Assembly: GCA_014169315.1 (NCBI GenBank)
Contig: AP022133.1
Span: 868,001-932,000 of the forward strand
Reading direction: 5' to 3'
Length of the DNA: 64,000 nucleotides
Source: Enterobacter cloacae
GTDB lineage: Bacteria; Pseudomonadota; Gammaproteobacteria; Enterobacterales; Enterobacteriaceae
In this document: positions 9,001 through 15,109 of the stretch, in pieces
Layout: each line of letters starts with the position of its first letter
How positions within the stretch are numbered: position 1 is the stretch's first letter
Notes under the pieces: model-generated
Told to the model about the DNA's origin: nothing
Database searches by the model: none
What the model saw: the letters and a program-made list of their open reading frames with translations, nothing else
Made by a program: the position numbers and the translations under genes

Positions 9001-10850
9001 CTGCTCAGTGTCAGATTGCCTTTGCTGCTCAGTGAACTGCTGTTGCCACTGGTCAGTGCCGTGCCGTGAATATTCACCTGGCTACCACCGGCGATCTGCC
9101 CGTCCAGAAGCACATTGCCACCGTTCAGCCATAGACCACCGTCACTCAGTAACTGCCCCCCCGTCCCGAGACTCAGCCCGCCAGGCGTGGTAAGGGTGAG
9201 GTTATTTCGCGCGCTTGTCAGGCCTTCAAGCGTGATGGCCTGGCGGCCCGTCAGCGTCAAATCATTACCGCTGAGGAACTGTCCGCTGCTGTTCAGGCTG
9301 CCCATATTCAGCCACTGCGATCCGAGGCTTTGCAGCGTGGCGCTGTTGGTCCACTGCCCGATATCGGCAGACAGATTACCGTTGGCTAACAGAAGCCCAC
9401 TGCTGCTGAAGTTGTTTGTCTTAAGGGTGAGATCCTGACCTGCAACCAGTTGCCCCTGCCAGTTGCTGTTGTCGGCGAGAGTCAGCGCGACATTATGCTG
9501 TGCATCGATACGGCTGCTGCTCCCGGCATTCAGCGTCGTGGCCGTCAGCGTGGTATCGCGCCCGGCATTGAGCTGTCCGTTCAGCGCCAGGTTGCCTGCA
9601 TTCAGCGTGATATCGCGTGTTGCCCGGATCCGGCTGGTGGTATCAAGGGTGTGGTTCTGCTGCGCAGTGAGCTGCACGTCTTGTGCGCTGAGATCGGCGT
9701 CAGTCCATTGTTGACGGGCCGCCGTTACGGACAGGCCCGCATTTGTGCTGACTTTCCCCTGAGCATTCACCCCTGCCGCCAGCGTACTGTGGCTGGCAGA
9801 GAGCTGACCGGCGCTGTTCAGCGTCAGGTCACCACCGCTGGCAAGTGTGGCGTTATTGAGTGTCGTGTCACCCTGACTTGTCAGGGTCATCGTCTGGCCG
9901 GTCTGATGGCTTCCGGTCAGCGTTATCTCCGGAGCGGAAGCCGTAAGCGTGCCGCTGGCGAGCGTGTTGTTGAGTGTCAGTTTACCATTGGCGTCAAGCC
10001 GGATGTCTCCCTGGCGGGCGTTCAGGTTACCCAGGTTAACCCCAACGCCTTTTTCACCGGAAACCAGCCGTATACGGTCGGCATACATCCCTCCGAGCGC
10101 ACCGGTATCCACAGCAAGTACCGGAACCGGACCAGTCCCGCTGATGGCGCTGACATGACCACTGGCGTCCACCCGGTTAGCACCGGTGGTGATACTCAGG
10201 TCTTTGGCATACAGCTGCGCATTGATCTCTGCCGCACGGGAGATAATCGACACGCTGTCACTCTTACTGGTATCCAGACCGTTACCGTCGATGGTGATGC
10301 TGCCACCCGTCACGTTCAGCGACTGCAAATTACCGTTCGCATCGAGTTGCGGTTTACCGGTCGTCAGCGTCACCGCCGGGGTATTAATAAAGCCACACCC
10401 GCTACAGGTTATCCCATAGGGGTTGGCGACCATCACGCTGGCCGCTTTACCGGCGACTTCGGTATAGCCCTGAAGCTGAGAACGGCTGGTGCCGGTCACT
10501 TCGTTAATAATGGCTTTCGCTTCCTGCCCGGCCTTCAGGTTGGGGTTGTTCTGAACCAGCCCGCCTAGCTGTGTCGCCGTTAACTGCCCGGTGGCGTTAT
10601 TGAGGATGACCCCCTCTTTGCCGACGTTGTAGTCCTGATACTGGTTATGTGAAACGCCTGCCGCATTAGGCGTGGCAATATTGATAAGCGGTACCCCATT
10701 ACCCGCCTGATCCACCTGGGTTCCCGGTGTGACAGGCGTAATGGCGGCCGCCAGCGCCGGGGCCACCGGCTGGAGGATAAGGAAACTGATCAGGCAATAA
10801 CTCAGCAGTCGCTGGGACAAACGAACCGTGTGTTCAGGGTGCTGAGCCAT
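1..10850 (-). CDS. Giant TpsA/CdiA-type filamentous haemagglutinin exoprotein, 3' end outside window
   Basis: Secreted surface filament exported by the adjacent TpsB transporter. The frame from the ATG at 10850 shows no stop that I could find down to base 1, so at least 3616 residues are present and the C-terminus is missing. Residues 1-35 form a signal peptide ending near ALAAA. A TPS secretion domain follows (about 35-300) with NPNL and NPYGI motifs and the CSGCGF cysteine pair seen in CdiA-like proteins. Residues 300-3000 are haemagglutinin repeats built on an LTNSGLLQG core. Near residues 3100-3320 is a Trp/Cys-rich stretch, then SLNGQ-type short repeats and a Tyr/Pro-containing segment. 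The last visible residues, SSYFLDR, match where an FHA-2 region usually begins. Contact-dependent inhibition is possible, but the toxin tip and immunity gene would lie beyond base 1. A plain adhesin is the alternative. Confidence 0.93.
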   Translation of the reverse strand, partial: MAQHPEHTVRLSQRLLSYCLISFLILQPVAPALAAAITPVTPGTQVDQAGNGVPLINIATPNAAGVSHNQYQDYNVGKEGVILNNATGQLTATQLGGLVQNNPNLKAGQEAKAIINEVTGTSRSQLQGYTEVAGKAASVMVANPYGITCSGCGFINTPAVTLTTGKPQLDANGNLQSLNVTGGSITIDGNGLDTSKSDSVSIISRAAEINAQLYAKDLSITTGANRVDASGHVSAISGTGPVPVLAVDTGALGGMYADRIRLVSGEKGVGVNLGNLNARQGDIRLDANGKLTLNNTLASGTLTASAPEITLTGSHQTGQTMTLTSQGDTTLNNATLASGGDLTLNSAGQLSASHSTLAAGVNAQGKVSTNAGLSVTAARQQWTDADLSAQDVQLTAQQNHTLDTTSRIRATRDITLNAGNLALNGQLNAGRDTTLTATTLNAGSSSRIDAQHNVALTLADNSNWQGQLVAGQDLTLKTNNFSSSGLLLANGNLSADIGQWTNSATLQSLGSQWLNMGSLNSSGQFLSGNDLTLTGRQAITLEGLTSARNNLTLTTPGGLSLGTGGQLLSDGGLWLNGGNVLLDGQIAGGSQVNIHGTALTSGNSSSLSSKGNLTLSSGETSLGGQLSAQGDVSLNAAGLTTRAGSQLQGHNLTLSMQQGQLAGNQAASGDLQVTSAGNLSHSGTLNGQTVGVRADQLDNSGSWQTEQLILQLRGLTQQGSLLARQGMTLNADRLTNRGSIAATDLTLMLNGAADNQNGGKIVARNGLTFNSASLNNSGTLSGDNVKLNSTVLDNNGLIQGQQALDVRTTGLNNTGNGQLLSAGTMTLSGKQATNGGLWQAQTLNLTADSLDNRGELNAGMQLLHLASALNNQTGGRIVAQQGLTISAPTLTNDGTLSAPAVNLTADTLTNRGFLQGDNTLTLALRQVANLSAGKVLTGGSLALAVPVLKNNGLLQVGGDLTLTGDSLDNSGDISARTLTLHHSGAQTHNAGAKLQAQLEAVLSAATLTNNGSVLADRLSLTSDTLVNGGQLQGTKQLDITATTAGNSGKLLTDGALTVKASSLNNGGTLQGEAINLTGDSADNSGSLTATTLLLHLAQQFSNQPTGSLIAHQGLTLSAPQLRNSGTLAAKVLSLTATTLDNSGQLQGDNTLLLAATSLANQRAGQIITDGNLTLALPTLTNAGLVDVAGEFTLDGEQLDNQGNIAARNLTLRHSGTVSNQAEGTLLADQTLTLSAGTLNNEGRVAAERLNVTAAQLSNSRLLQGAQQLDITAANAANQGQWLTAGNLNASIQTLNNSGLLQGQTLILKGDSVDNSGQLQATTALFTLAKQFTLQRTGKITAQQRLTLNTPLFTNHGIMAASTLTLSGSRIDNSGLLQGDHGLQLTATQLDNQTSGEILSGDGLTLTVPTLTNAGLLSAGGDLALTGHQLDNSGEISARNLIVQTGDTLTNQEEGDLLAKQALTLTSHQMVNNGNIQASRLTLNTSGLKNKGLLQGAQRLDMTADNASNEGQWLTADTLNASIADLNNGGLVQAGQITLKGNRLDNSGQLKATNALIVMAERATNQQQGKVLAQHEMTFSAPLLSNRGILAADMLNLSAGTSLNNSGLLQGDSGLTLTTALLNNLTGGQILTTGNLQLALPTLVNSGLLSTKGDLSLKGNLLTNSGELSSRNLTLEHDGTVTNLAGGALLAQQQLNLAAGTLTNSGNVAASQLSVTATTLNNSGLLQGAQQLDVAAASASNQGQWLTAGNLSATASTLASSGLLQGKTVTLRGNSFDNSGQLLSTTALLSLAKQFTNRQNAKILAQQGLTLSAPSVANSGTLAATALTLSGTDIDNSGLIQGDNGLTLTSAGTLTNQASGILLSDGTITLDTAQLTNEGLQQAKVLGVTAGKADNHGNLLGSDAVTLKVNDTLTNSGQMLSQQALQLTAKNVTNDGLLAASQLQLDTGTTLNQGTLQGNQTLLHNGNLTNQSHGQLLSGGTLTLNGAAIDNAGRLQGQQIALSGTSLTNSGNATGSNGVTATLTGNLSNTGLLLSQQAMDVRAQGVTSSGTLAADRLSLNVDSLTNSGLLQGNSSLTLLARTLNNQTAGQMLTGGPLSLTLSTLINAGLLQVKQGFTLKADSLTHQGTLKARSVDLTLGDLTTTTDSHLLAEQNLTLNTATLTNGGVLAADTVSLNGGDVTNSGLLQGNQWLTLNSGTLSNQQTGQLLSGGGLTLSPTRWLDNAGLLQGQTLTVNSGSWNNRGSALGSNGVTSTLSGAYNGSGQLLSQGSLALSSQTFTNSGQLAADRLQLTGRDGLTNSGLLQGNSHLTLTGAGLNNQAGGQVLSTGNLWLDAAAQTNAGLLLAGQTLDLIATTLSNSGTLQAGTLQLATSQQLTNLASGTLLAQNGATLSGALLDNRGQLAANNLTVNNATVTNSGLLQGASALTLTNTTLTNLATGRLLSGGALSLVNTGFTNEGTVQGQTLTLNAATATNRGSLLGTDALAATLTDGLLNSGQLLSHGTMRFNSGWLTNDGALLGEGDVTLTGNQLTNRGNIQGNTLLLGNGQVDNSGTVIGLHSLTLQATAPLTGRLLRAIAPQKLTNNGGGKLLSQGTLSATGGSVINNGSWQGQRILLNAQQLQNSGSLQSADALTLAVTGSLDTATGSKLIASGLASLQAATYSNQGQWLAKNLIVRGGSLDNRGDISGVEGLDIALSGGITVQRGTTLLTAGNLALSGASVTNLGRVQGANVTLNSGALTNDGTIQADGGLDVTLNGDLSNSASGNLLSQNTLRISGNNLTSQGVLQSGGDMSLTGAQSTRNDGQLLSGGLLTLITPQLTNNNWLQAGRLTFGTGTLGNNGSLLISQQGILGGSSLTNQGTLQGGNLTLNYNRLDNNGTLYGGQSLAVTSTQVNNGAGAKLYSAGDLSLNSNGLNYQGQIAALGNLTLSLGSDFTLNSQLAAGQMLSVSTAGNLVNNGTMQGQGLRLSADGALTNNSKLTAGYLTSQLSGGRIDMNAAGSLQAGGNVTLLSRSDINNNGFTGTAGDLTLNAPGAINNNSALLYAGNNLQLLANLIHNQRGDILAGNSLWMQRDAAGNANSEVINTSGTIETQNGDITIKTAYLRNEAEGLVVNQREQQYPDAIPKQSPYLHGSYYGKKKPDIEISLEEWKHNGTNVVFDEYERCRGGANGSGQCSREIVYRLLGEDIRQFILSESVVESSATGGAARIAAGRDITVNAGTLDNRASNILAGRNISLSGGTLNNFSAEAGRRITYVQAEYHCEWFYSDCADPKWTPLMSYGEGKWSWWDDDQRKYRSWVPYKLGAQKTEYTGDSSTYRAVIQAGGTVNASFSGDISNTSTTAHVAGYSRTLATPGLNTLSTSPGTVNAVQTRGLINSNKVAIGSPQWQNQILDALLQVNGGTALDNTHAASGSMIALNGKQTGLNNYSAGGGLANVSGQMVALNGYGTSGSSKTSLNGQSVELGGYTASTGNKTSLNGPEVALNGATAHGGLANVTSQTVALNNASVSGGSKTSLNGQTVALSSAAAPGSMTPTTVRPVSLSYYPLPTSDNGYFVADPDPKSPYLITTNPKLNNLGQLDNSLLSDLVAMAGKQPAPMPQETRAQYTVEKQYLGSSYFLD
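267..640 (-). repeat. Short coding repeats (SLNGQ/VALN type) in the exoprotein
   Basis: The reverse-strand translation holds about six degenerate units of 19-20 residues (57-60 bp). KTSLNGQ-V-L units alternate with GLANV-QTVALN units. They are visible in DNA as recurring ccgttgag and gccacc blocks. They differ in length and core from the stalk repeats and sit just before the Tyr/Pro-containing segment. Confidence 0.75.
5160..8620 (-). repeat. Five-copy 231-residue super-repeat in exoprotein stalk
   Basis: An anchor around GNxGQWLTAG-like residues, read on the minus strand, recurs at 5631, 6327, 7020, 7713 and 8403. The spacings are 696, 693, 693 and 690 bp, or 230-232 codons. A second anchor (LAKQF...LAQQGLTLSAP) recurs with the same period. 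Each unit contains about ten elementary haemagglutinin repeats. The copies are diverged, not identical. Outer boundaries are approximate. Confidence 0.8.
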
Positions 10851-10867
10851 TGCAGAGATATCCTTAT

Positions 10868-12529
10868 TCAGAGTGCCAGTCCAAGGCGGTAATAAACACA
10901 AAAACGGTCTGGGGTCAGTTCTGTAGGCCAGGCAATCGGCCGGCCAAGGGTCAGTTGACTGGAGAGAAAGCGTCCGGTACTGGCAAGCCCGACAGCGCTT
11001 CCCCATAGCGTACCGGAGGCGTTAGCGTCGTCGTTGCCATGCTTTAACCAGCCGCCATCAACGGCAGCGACAGCGCTGATCTCCCCGATCCCCGGCAGGC
11101 TGAAGAGGCTAATATTCAGTTCGTTACGCCAGTAGCCACCGTTGTCTCCGGCCAGATACTGCTCTTTAAACCCCCGAACCGAGCTTTCACCGCCGATTGT
11201 CAGGCGTTCGCTGCCGTACAGCCGGTCGCCGGTTGCCTGTCCATACAGGCTGGTCAGAAATGTGACGCGCCGGGTGAGGGGGCGGTAGAAGCTGGCCGTT
11301 AACGACCCTTTAGTGAATTCCGCTTTGGGAGCGTCTGGTGCTTTGCCCTCATCATTTTCAGCACCCAGCCACGGAACACCTTTCGTCAGCGCCGGGTTGA
11401 AGGTCGCAGATCCACCGGCAACTTTCTGGCTGTGATTAATACCCACCATGACATTTGAGAGTACCCGGCTGCTGCTTTTCAGCGGGGCGTCATTTAGCCA
11501 GTTGCGGCTGTTACGACGCGCCATGCCGAGGCTGAGGGCCGTTTTCATATCACTGTTGCGGTACAGCACGTCCGTGAGCGTCAGACGATGGGTCTGAGTA
11601 TCGCCTCTGGAGTGCCAGTCGTAGCCCCGGCTACTGACTGTGCTGAGGTAGTTGTTCCAGGAATAGCTGTAATCGAGCAGCGCGTAGCCGTACGGCAGGC
11701 TCAGGCCTGCCTGAAAACTCTGAGCGTCATGGCCGGTGGTGAAATCACTGCTGCGCCCGCCGTTCAGTGACCATTTATCGGCCAGACCAAGCAGATTATT
11801 ACCCGTCAGCGATCCGGTGAGCTGACCAGTGCCGGTGCTCTTCTGCCCGCTGTTATCAAAACCCAGCGATGCGTTGAGCGGAAACTCCGGCGTGGCAGTC
11901 AGGCTGACCACCGATAAACCCTGGGTGGTGCCGGGCAGAATTTCAATCTGTACCGGGACGCTACGCAGGCGGTTAATCTGCTCCATTCCCTGTTCGATAT
12001 CACGCAGATTAAGAATATGACCTTCCGCACCAGGAAATACGGTGCGCAACATGGCCGGTGTCTGGCCATCGAGTTCAATTTTCTCCAGTCGGCCTTCCAG
12101 AATTTCCAGTGTTAATTCGCCGTGGGATAAATCCTGTTCGGTCAAAAATGCCCTGCTGGTAATATAGCCCCGGCTGATGTACCAGTCGGAAACGTTGTGC
12201 GTCAGTTCACTTATTTTTGCCAGATTCAGACATTGGTGGGAATAAGGCGTGGTTAGCTGCTGTTGTTGTTTCTGGCTAATCAGCGTGGCGTTATTCAGAG
12301 TAATGCGATTAATCAGAAAACAGGGCCCGCCATTATTTTCTACAGGGGGCGAAGGTAATGCCGGAGCAGGCGTCAGGCGTTCCAGTTCCTCGCGTTGCTG
12401 CTGATTTTGTTGCAAAATATCCTGCTGCTGTTGCTGAAGGGTTTCCCTGTCAGCCGGGCTAAGCCGGGTCGCTAACGAAGTACAGGAATAGAAAATGAAA
12501 AGAGAAGCCAGCAGATAACGCCAAAGCAT
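10868..12529 (-). CDS. TpsB/CdiB-family outer-membrane transporter (ShlB/FhaC/HecB type)
   Basis: Outer-membrane beta-barrel that exports and activates the exoprotein encoded immediately downstream (17 bp gap). The protein has a signal peptide, a Gln-rich N-terminal helix/linker (about residues 25-55), POTRA-like regions (about 65-220, with NNATLIS and the SRGYITSRAFL segment), then a 16-strand-type barrel. The conserved GGESSVRGF segment lies near residues 445-455, and the C-terminus ends with an aromatic/hydrophobic strand. The open frame begins with a GTG at 12547. I prefer the ATG at 12529 because GGATGAG precedes it and the product then starts with a normal signal peptide; ATG 12541 is also possible. 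TpsB before TpsA is the usual order for CDI and haemagglutinin loci. Confidence 0.93.
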   Translation of the reverse strand: MLWRYLLASLFIFYSCTSLATRLSPADRETLQQQQQDILQQNQQQREELERLTPAPALPSPPVENNGGPCFLINRITLNNATLISQKQQQQLTTPYSHQCLNLAKISELTHNVSDWYISRGYITSRAFLTEQDLSHGELTLEILEGRLEKIELDGQTPAMLRTVFPGAEGHILNLRDIEQGMEQINRLRSVPVQIEILPGTTQGLSVVSLTATPEFPLNASLGFDNSGQKSTGTGQLTGSLTGNNLLGLADKWSLNGGRSSDFTTGHDAQSFQAGLSLPYGYALLDYSYSWNNYLSTVSSRGYDWHSRGDTQTHRLTLTDVLYRNSDMKTALSLGMARRNSRNWLNDAPLKSSSRVLSNVMVGINHSQKVAGGSATFNPALTKGVPWLGAENDEGKAPDAPKAEFTKGSLTASFYRPLTRRVTFLTSLYGQATGDRLYGSERLTIGGESSVRGFKEQYLAGDNGGYWRNELNISLFSLPGIGEISAVAAVDGGWLKHGNDDANASGTLWGSAVGLASTGRFLSSQLTLGRPIAWPTELTPDRFCVYYRLGLAL

Positions 12530-12962
12530 TTGCTCATCCATAAGCACAGAGTGATTTTTTATATCTTAACATATTTCGTTATCCAGCAAGTTATTTCCAA
12601 AAAAAATACAAAAATACGCTACCATAAATGAAATTGTCCTTTAAAAAACATTCCTTAAACAACACTGACGTGCAGGCAAACACAATGACCATGATTTAAA
12701 TTAAATTTAAAGTATATTTGACTTTAAACTGAATCATCCCCAGGTCTAACATACGCCTCAGCGTGATTTAAGGTGCTTATTCGATACTCCGACTCTCTGT
12801 ATCCGCTCCGGTTTACGGAGAAGTCAGCATGTCGTTTTTATTCGCTAACCTATCTTCAGTTGTTGTGATCTGGTTATCAGATTGATAACAATTTGTCATA
12901 CGTTTTGCTTTTGAGCCGATAATTGCGATACCAGATAACAGTGTTCATATGGATGTATCACT
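12530..12962. other. Divergent intergenic region, exoprotein locus / Aer-like receptor
   Basis: AT-rich 430-bp region between divergent genes, with no convincing ORF. It must hold the promoter of the tpsB-tpsA operon and that of the chemoreceptor. Only the sigma-28-like element close to the right end is recognisable. Confidence 0.6.
12896..12922 (+). promoter_or_regulatory. Putative sigma-28 (FliA) promoter of the Aer-like gene
   Basis: GCCGATAA at 12915-12922 is a perfect match to the FliA -10 consensus and lies 40 bp before the chemoreceptor start. The corresponding -35 at 12896 (TCATACGT) matches TAAAGTTT poorly. Late flagellar-class expression fits a chemoreceptor. Confidence 0.55.
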
Positions 12963-14507
12963 ATGCGGGATAATCAACCGGTTACACAGAAAGAATTTGT
13001 TTTCGACAGCAAGGCGACGCTGATGTCGACAACCGATGAGAACAGTTACATTACTTATGCGAATGATGCTTTCATCAATGTGAGTGGTTTTACCGCCGAT
13101 GAAATCAAGGGGCAACCTCATAACCTTGTCCGTCATCCCGATATGCCCAAAGAAGCTTTTGCAGATATGTGGTCAACGCTTCGTCAGGGTGAGCCCTGGT
13201 CAGCACTGGTAAAAAATCGCAGGAAAAATGGCGATCATTATTGGGTTCGCGCGAATGCTATTCCGGTAATAAGAGAAGGTAAAATTAAAGGCTATATGTC
13301 GGTAAGGACACAGCCTGAAGAGGATGAAACCCGGGATGCCGAGAAGATATATCGAAATTTTCGCGAAGGTACAGCAAAAGGACATAAGTTTCACAAAGGG
13401 TTGATTATTCGTACAGGCTGGATGCGATGGCGTTCACTACTCAAAACACTTCCTCTGAAATGGCGATTACGTATTCCGCTTTTAGTAACCTTACTGCTCA
13501 GTATTCCGGTTGCATGGTTGTCCTCCATTAATATTGAAAAACTGGTAATTTTTATCCCCCTGATGACCATGTTATTACTGCTTGTTACCGCATGGCTTGA
13601 ATCACAAATATCCCGCCCGATTGAACAATTATGTCGAAACGCTAAAGAGGTCGCCAGCGGCGCGATGTATAAAGTCACGCTCCTGGACCGGGTCGATGAA
13701 GTAGGGATCATTTCGCGCTCGATTAGCCAGCTTGGGCTCATGTTCCGATGGCTGGTGGATGACGTGAGCGGTCAGGCCATTAATGTACTCAAAGCCTCCG
13801 ATGCGCTGAGCACGGGAAATAACGATCTCAGCCAGCGAACCGACCAGACCGCATCGAATGTGCAACGTACCGCAGCCACGATGCATCAAATGGTGACTAC
13901 GGTAAAAAATAATACCGAAAGCGCCTCCCAGGTCAAAACGCTGGCACAGGAATCCCGGGATGCCGCTGAGAAAGGCAGCGATGTAATGAGCAGCATGATA
14001 TCCATGATGTCTGCAATAACAGAGAGTTCACTGCATATATCGCGGATTACCAATATCATCGACAGCATTGCATTCCAGACCAATATTCTGGCGCTTAATG
14101 CCGCAGTGGAAGCCGCCCGGGCCGGAGAACAAGGGAAAGGCTTTGCCGTGGTCGCAGCAGAAGTACGCAATCTGGCTCAGCGTAGCGCGAATGCCGCGAA
14201 GGAGATTAAACAGCTCGTTGAAGAAAGCGTTCAGCATGTCCATTTGGGTACACAATTAGCGGATGACTCCGGGAAAACCATGCAGGAAATTGTGGAGCGG
14301 GTAAAAAATGTGACGCTGTTGATTGCGCAGATTAGTGAGGCGACGGCAGAGCAGGCCGGTGCGTTAGGTGAAGTTTCTCATTCTGTTGAAAAACTTGATG
14401 AAATTACACATCAAAACGCGACGCTCGTTCAGCAAAGTGCCGATGCGACGGCAAAGATGAATCATCAGGCAACACAACTGGTCGATGCGATTACCGTTTT
14501 TCGCTAG
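12963..14507 (+). CDS. Aer-like PAS-domain methyl-accepting chemotaxis protein
   Basis: Energy or redox taxis receptor of the Aer family, 514 residues (E. coli Aer is about 506). A PAS domain covers about residues 10-120, with the FAD-binding-type segments [29 protein letters not shown] and [16 protein letters not shown]. The F1-type linker leads to a hydrophobic anchor at about 170-210, then HAMP (about 210-265). The long signalling coiled coil contains the hairpin tip [19 protein letters not shown]. There is no C-terminal NWETF pentapeptide, as in Aer. It would signal through CheW/CheA at the inner membrane. It is probably an accessory Aer paralogue, since the gene lies beside adhesins rather than at the usual aer site. 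The gene is monocistronic with its own terminator. Confidence 0.9.
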   Translation: MRDNQPVTQKEFVFDSKATLMSTTDENSYITYANDAFINVSGFTADEIKGQPHNLVRHPDMPKEAFADMWSTLRQGEPWSALVKNRRKNGDHYWVRANAIPVIREGKIKGYMSVRTQPEEDETRDAEKIYRNFREGTAKGHKFHKGLIIRTGWMRWRSLLKTLPLKWRLRIPLLVTLLLSIPVAWLSSINIEKLVIFIPLMTMLLLLVTAWLESQISRPIEQLCRNAKEVASGAMYKVTLLDRVDEVGIISRSISQLGLMFRWLVDDVSGQAINVLKASDALSTGNNDLSQRTDQTASNVQRTAATMHQMVTTVKNNTESASQVKTLAQESRDAAEKGSDVMSSMISMMSAITESSLHISRITNIIDSIAFQTNILALNAAVEAARAGEQGKGFAVVAAEVRNLAQRSANAAKEIKQLVEESVQHVHLGTQLADDSGKTMQEIVERVKNVTLLIAQISEATAEQAGALGEVSHSVEKLDEITHQNATLVQQSADATAKMNHQATQLVDAITVFR

Positions 14508-14549
14508 CTGACGATCTATTTTTTTGCCCGGTAATGTCTTTTAGGCTGG

Positions 14550-14584
14550 AACAACGTGCCATTTGAATGGCACGTTGTTTAAAA
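14550..14584 (+). terminator. Terminator of the Aer-like gene
   Basis: Perfect inverted repeat AACAACGTGCCATT / AATGGCACGTTGTT with a tiny loop, starting 43 bp after the stop codon and followed by TTAAAA. The U-tract is short. Confidence 0.7.
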
Positions 14585-14605
14585 TATGCCATTCCTGAGC
14601 TGCTA

Positions 14606-14767
14606 TTATCTCTTTTTATTTAAGGGACCCTGATACCGGCGACTGAGCCCAGTCCAGAGCAAAATCAGCAACGGCTTACCAGCCTGACTCACCGCAAGTG
14701 AAATGACTTCTGCCAGGGAATAGTTTATAAGCGCTGATGGCACAAGAGGCTTTGGTATTTTTCTCAA
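14606..14767 (-). CDS. Candidate 53-residue small membrane-associated protein (TTG start)
   Basis: I do not recognise this protein. An uninterrupted frame runs from a TTG at 14767 to a TAA at 14606, with a strong Shine-Dalgarno AGGAGA five nucleotides upstream of the TTG. The product is basic at both ends (starts RKIPKP, ends PLNKKR). Its central hydrophobic segment, AEVISLAVSQAGKPLLILLW, could be a single amphipathic or membrane helix. It lies between the Aer-like gene and the EAL gene, antisense to both flanking spacers. The ribosome site and amino-acid pattern argue for a real gene; the non-ATG start and lack of a known family argue for caution. Confidence 0.4.
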   Translation of the reverse strand: MRKIPKPLVPSALINYSLAEVISLAVSQAGKPLLILLWTGLSRRYQGPLNKKR

Positions 14768-15109
14768 AATTCTCTCCTGCGTTTTTTAACCCGCATCCTA
14801 TCTCCTGTTATCAACTGGACTCAACCGGAATCAAGTTACCGTTGGGACATTCTGTGTTCGGTTCAGAGATACGCCCCAATGAAGCTTAATGCCTGGCATC
14901 GTATCACCCCAGTAACGGTGTTTTACACGCTACCGGAATTATCGAAGGCAGGTTAAGTACTTAACCTTATAACCTGTATAAATACGTTTGGGGGCAACAC
15001 CGCGTGTAACTGTTGAGCCAGGCCCAGCCGCGGCGGCGACAACGATCCCTCTGAAGACCCACCCTTAAACTTTTCAAGCCAGGGTTTAAGGAAGCGTTCT
15101 GGCTTCTTT
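14768..15109. other. Spacer with a perfect 18-bp palindrome
   Basis: No convincing gene. It contains AGGTTAAGTACTTAACCT (14950-14967), a perfect palindrome. Toward 15060-15090 is a CCTTAAAC / GTTTAAGG hairpin downstream of the EAL gene that may act as its 3' end on the minus strand. Confidence 0.5.

Noticed and set aside
81..10568. Many plus-strand ORFs, including long ones at 2275-3216, 5170-6027 and 9450-10568
   Set aside because: They lie opposite the giant exoprotein gene. Their length comes from its repetitive, GC-rich codons, and they encode low-complexity Pro/Leu/Arg/Ser sequences.
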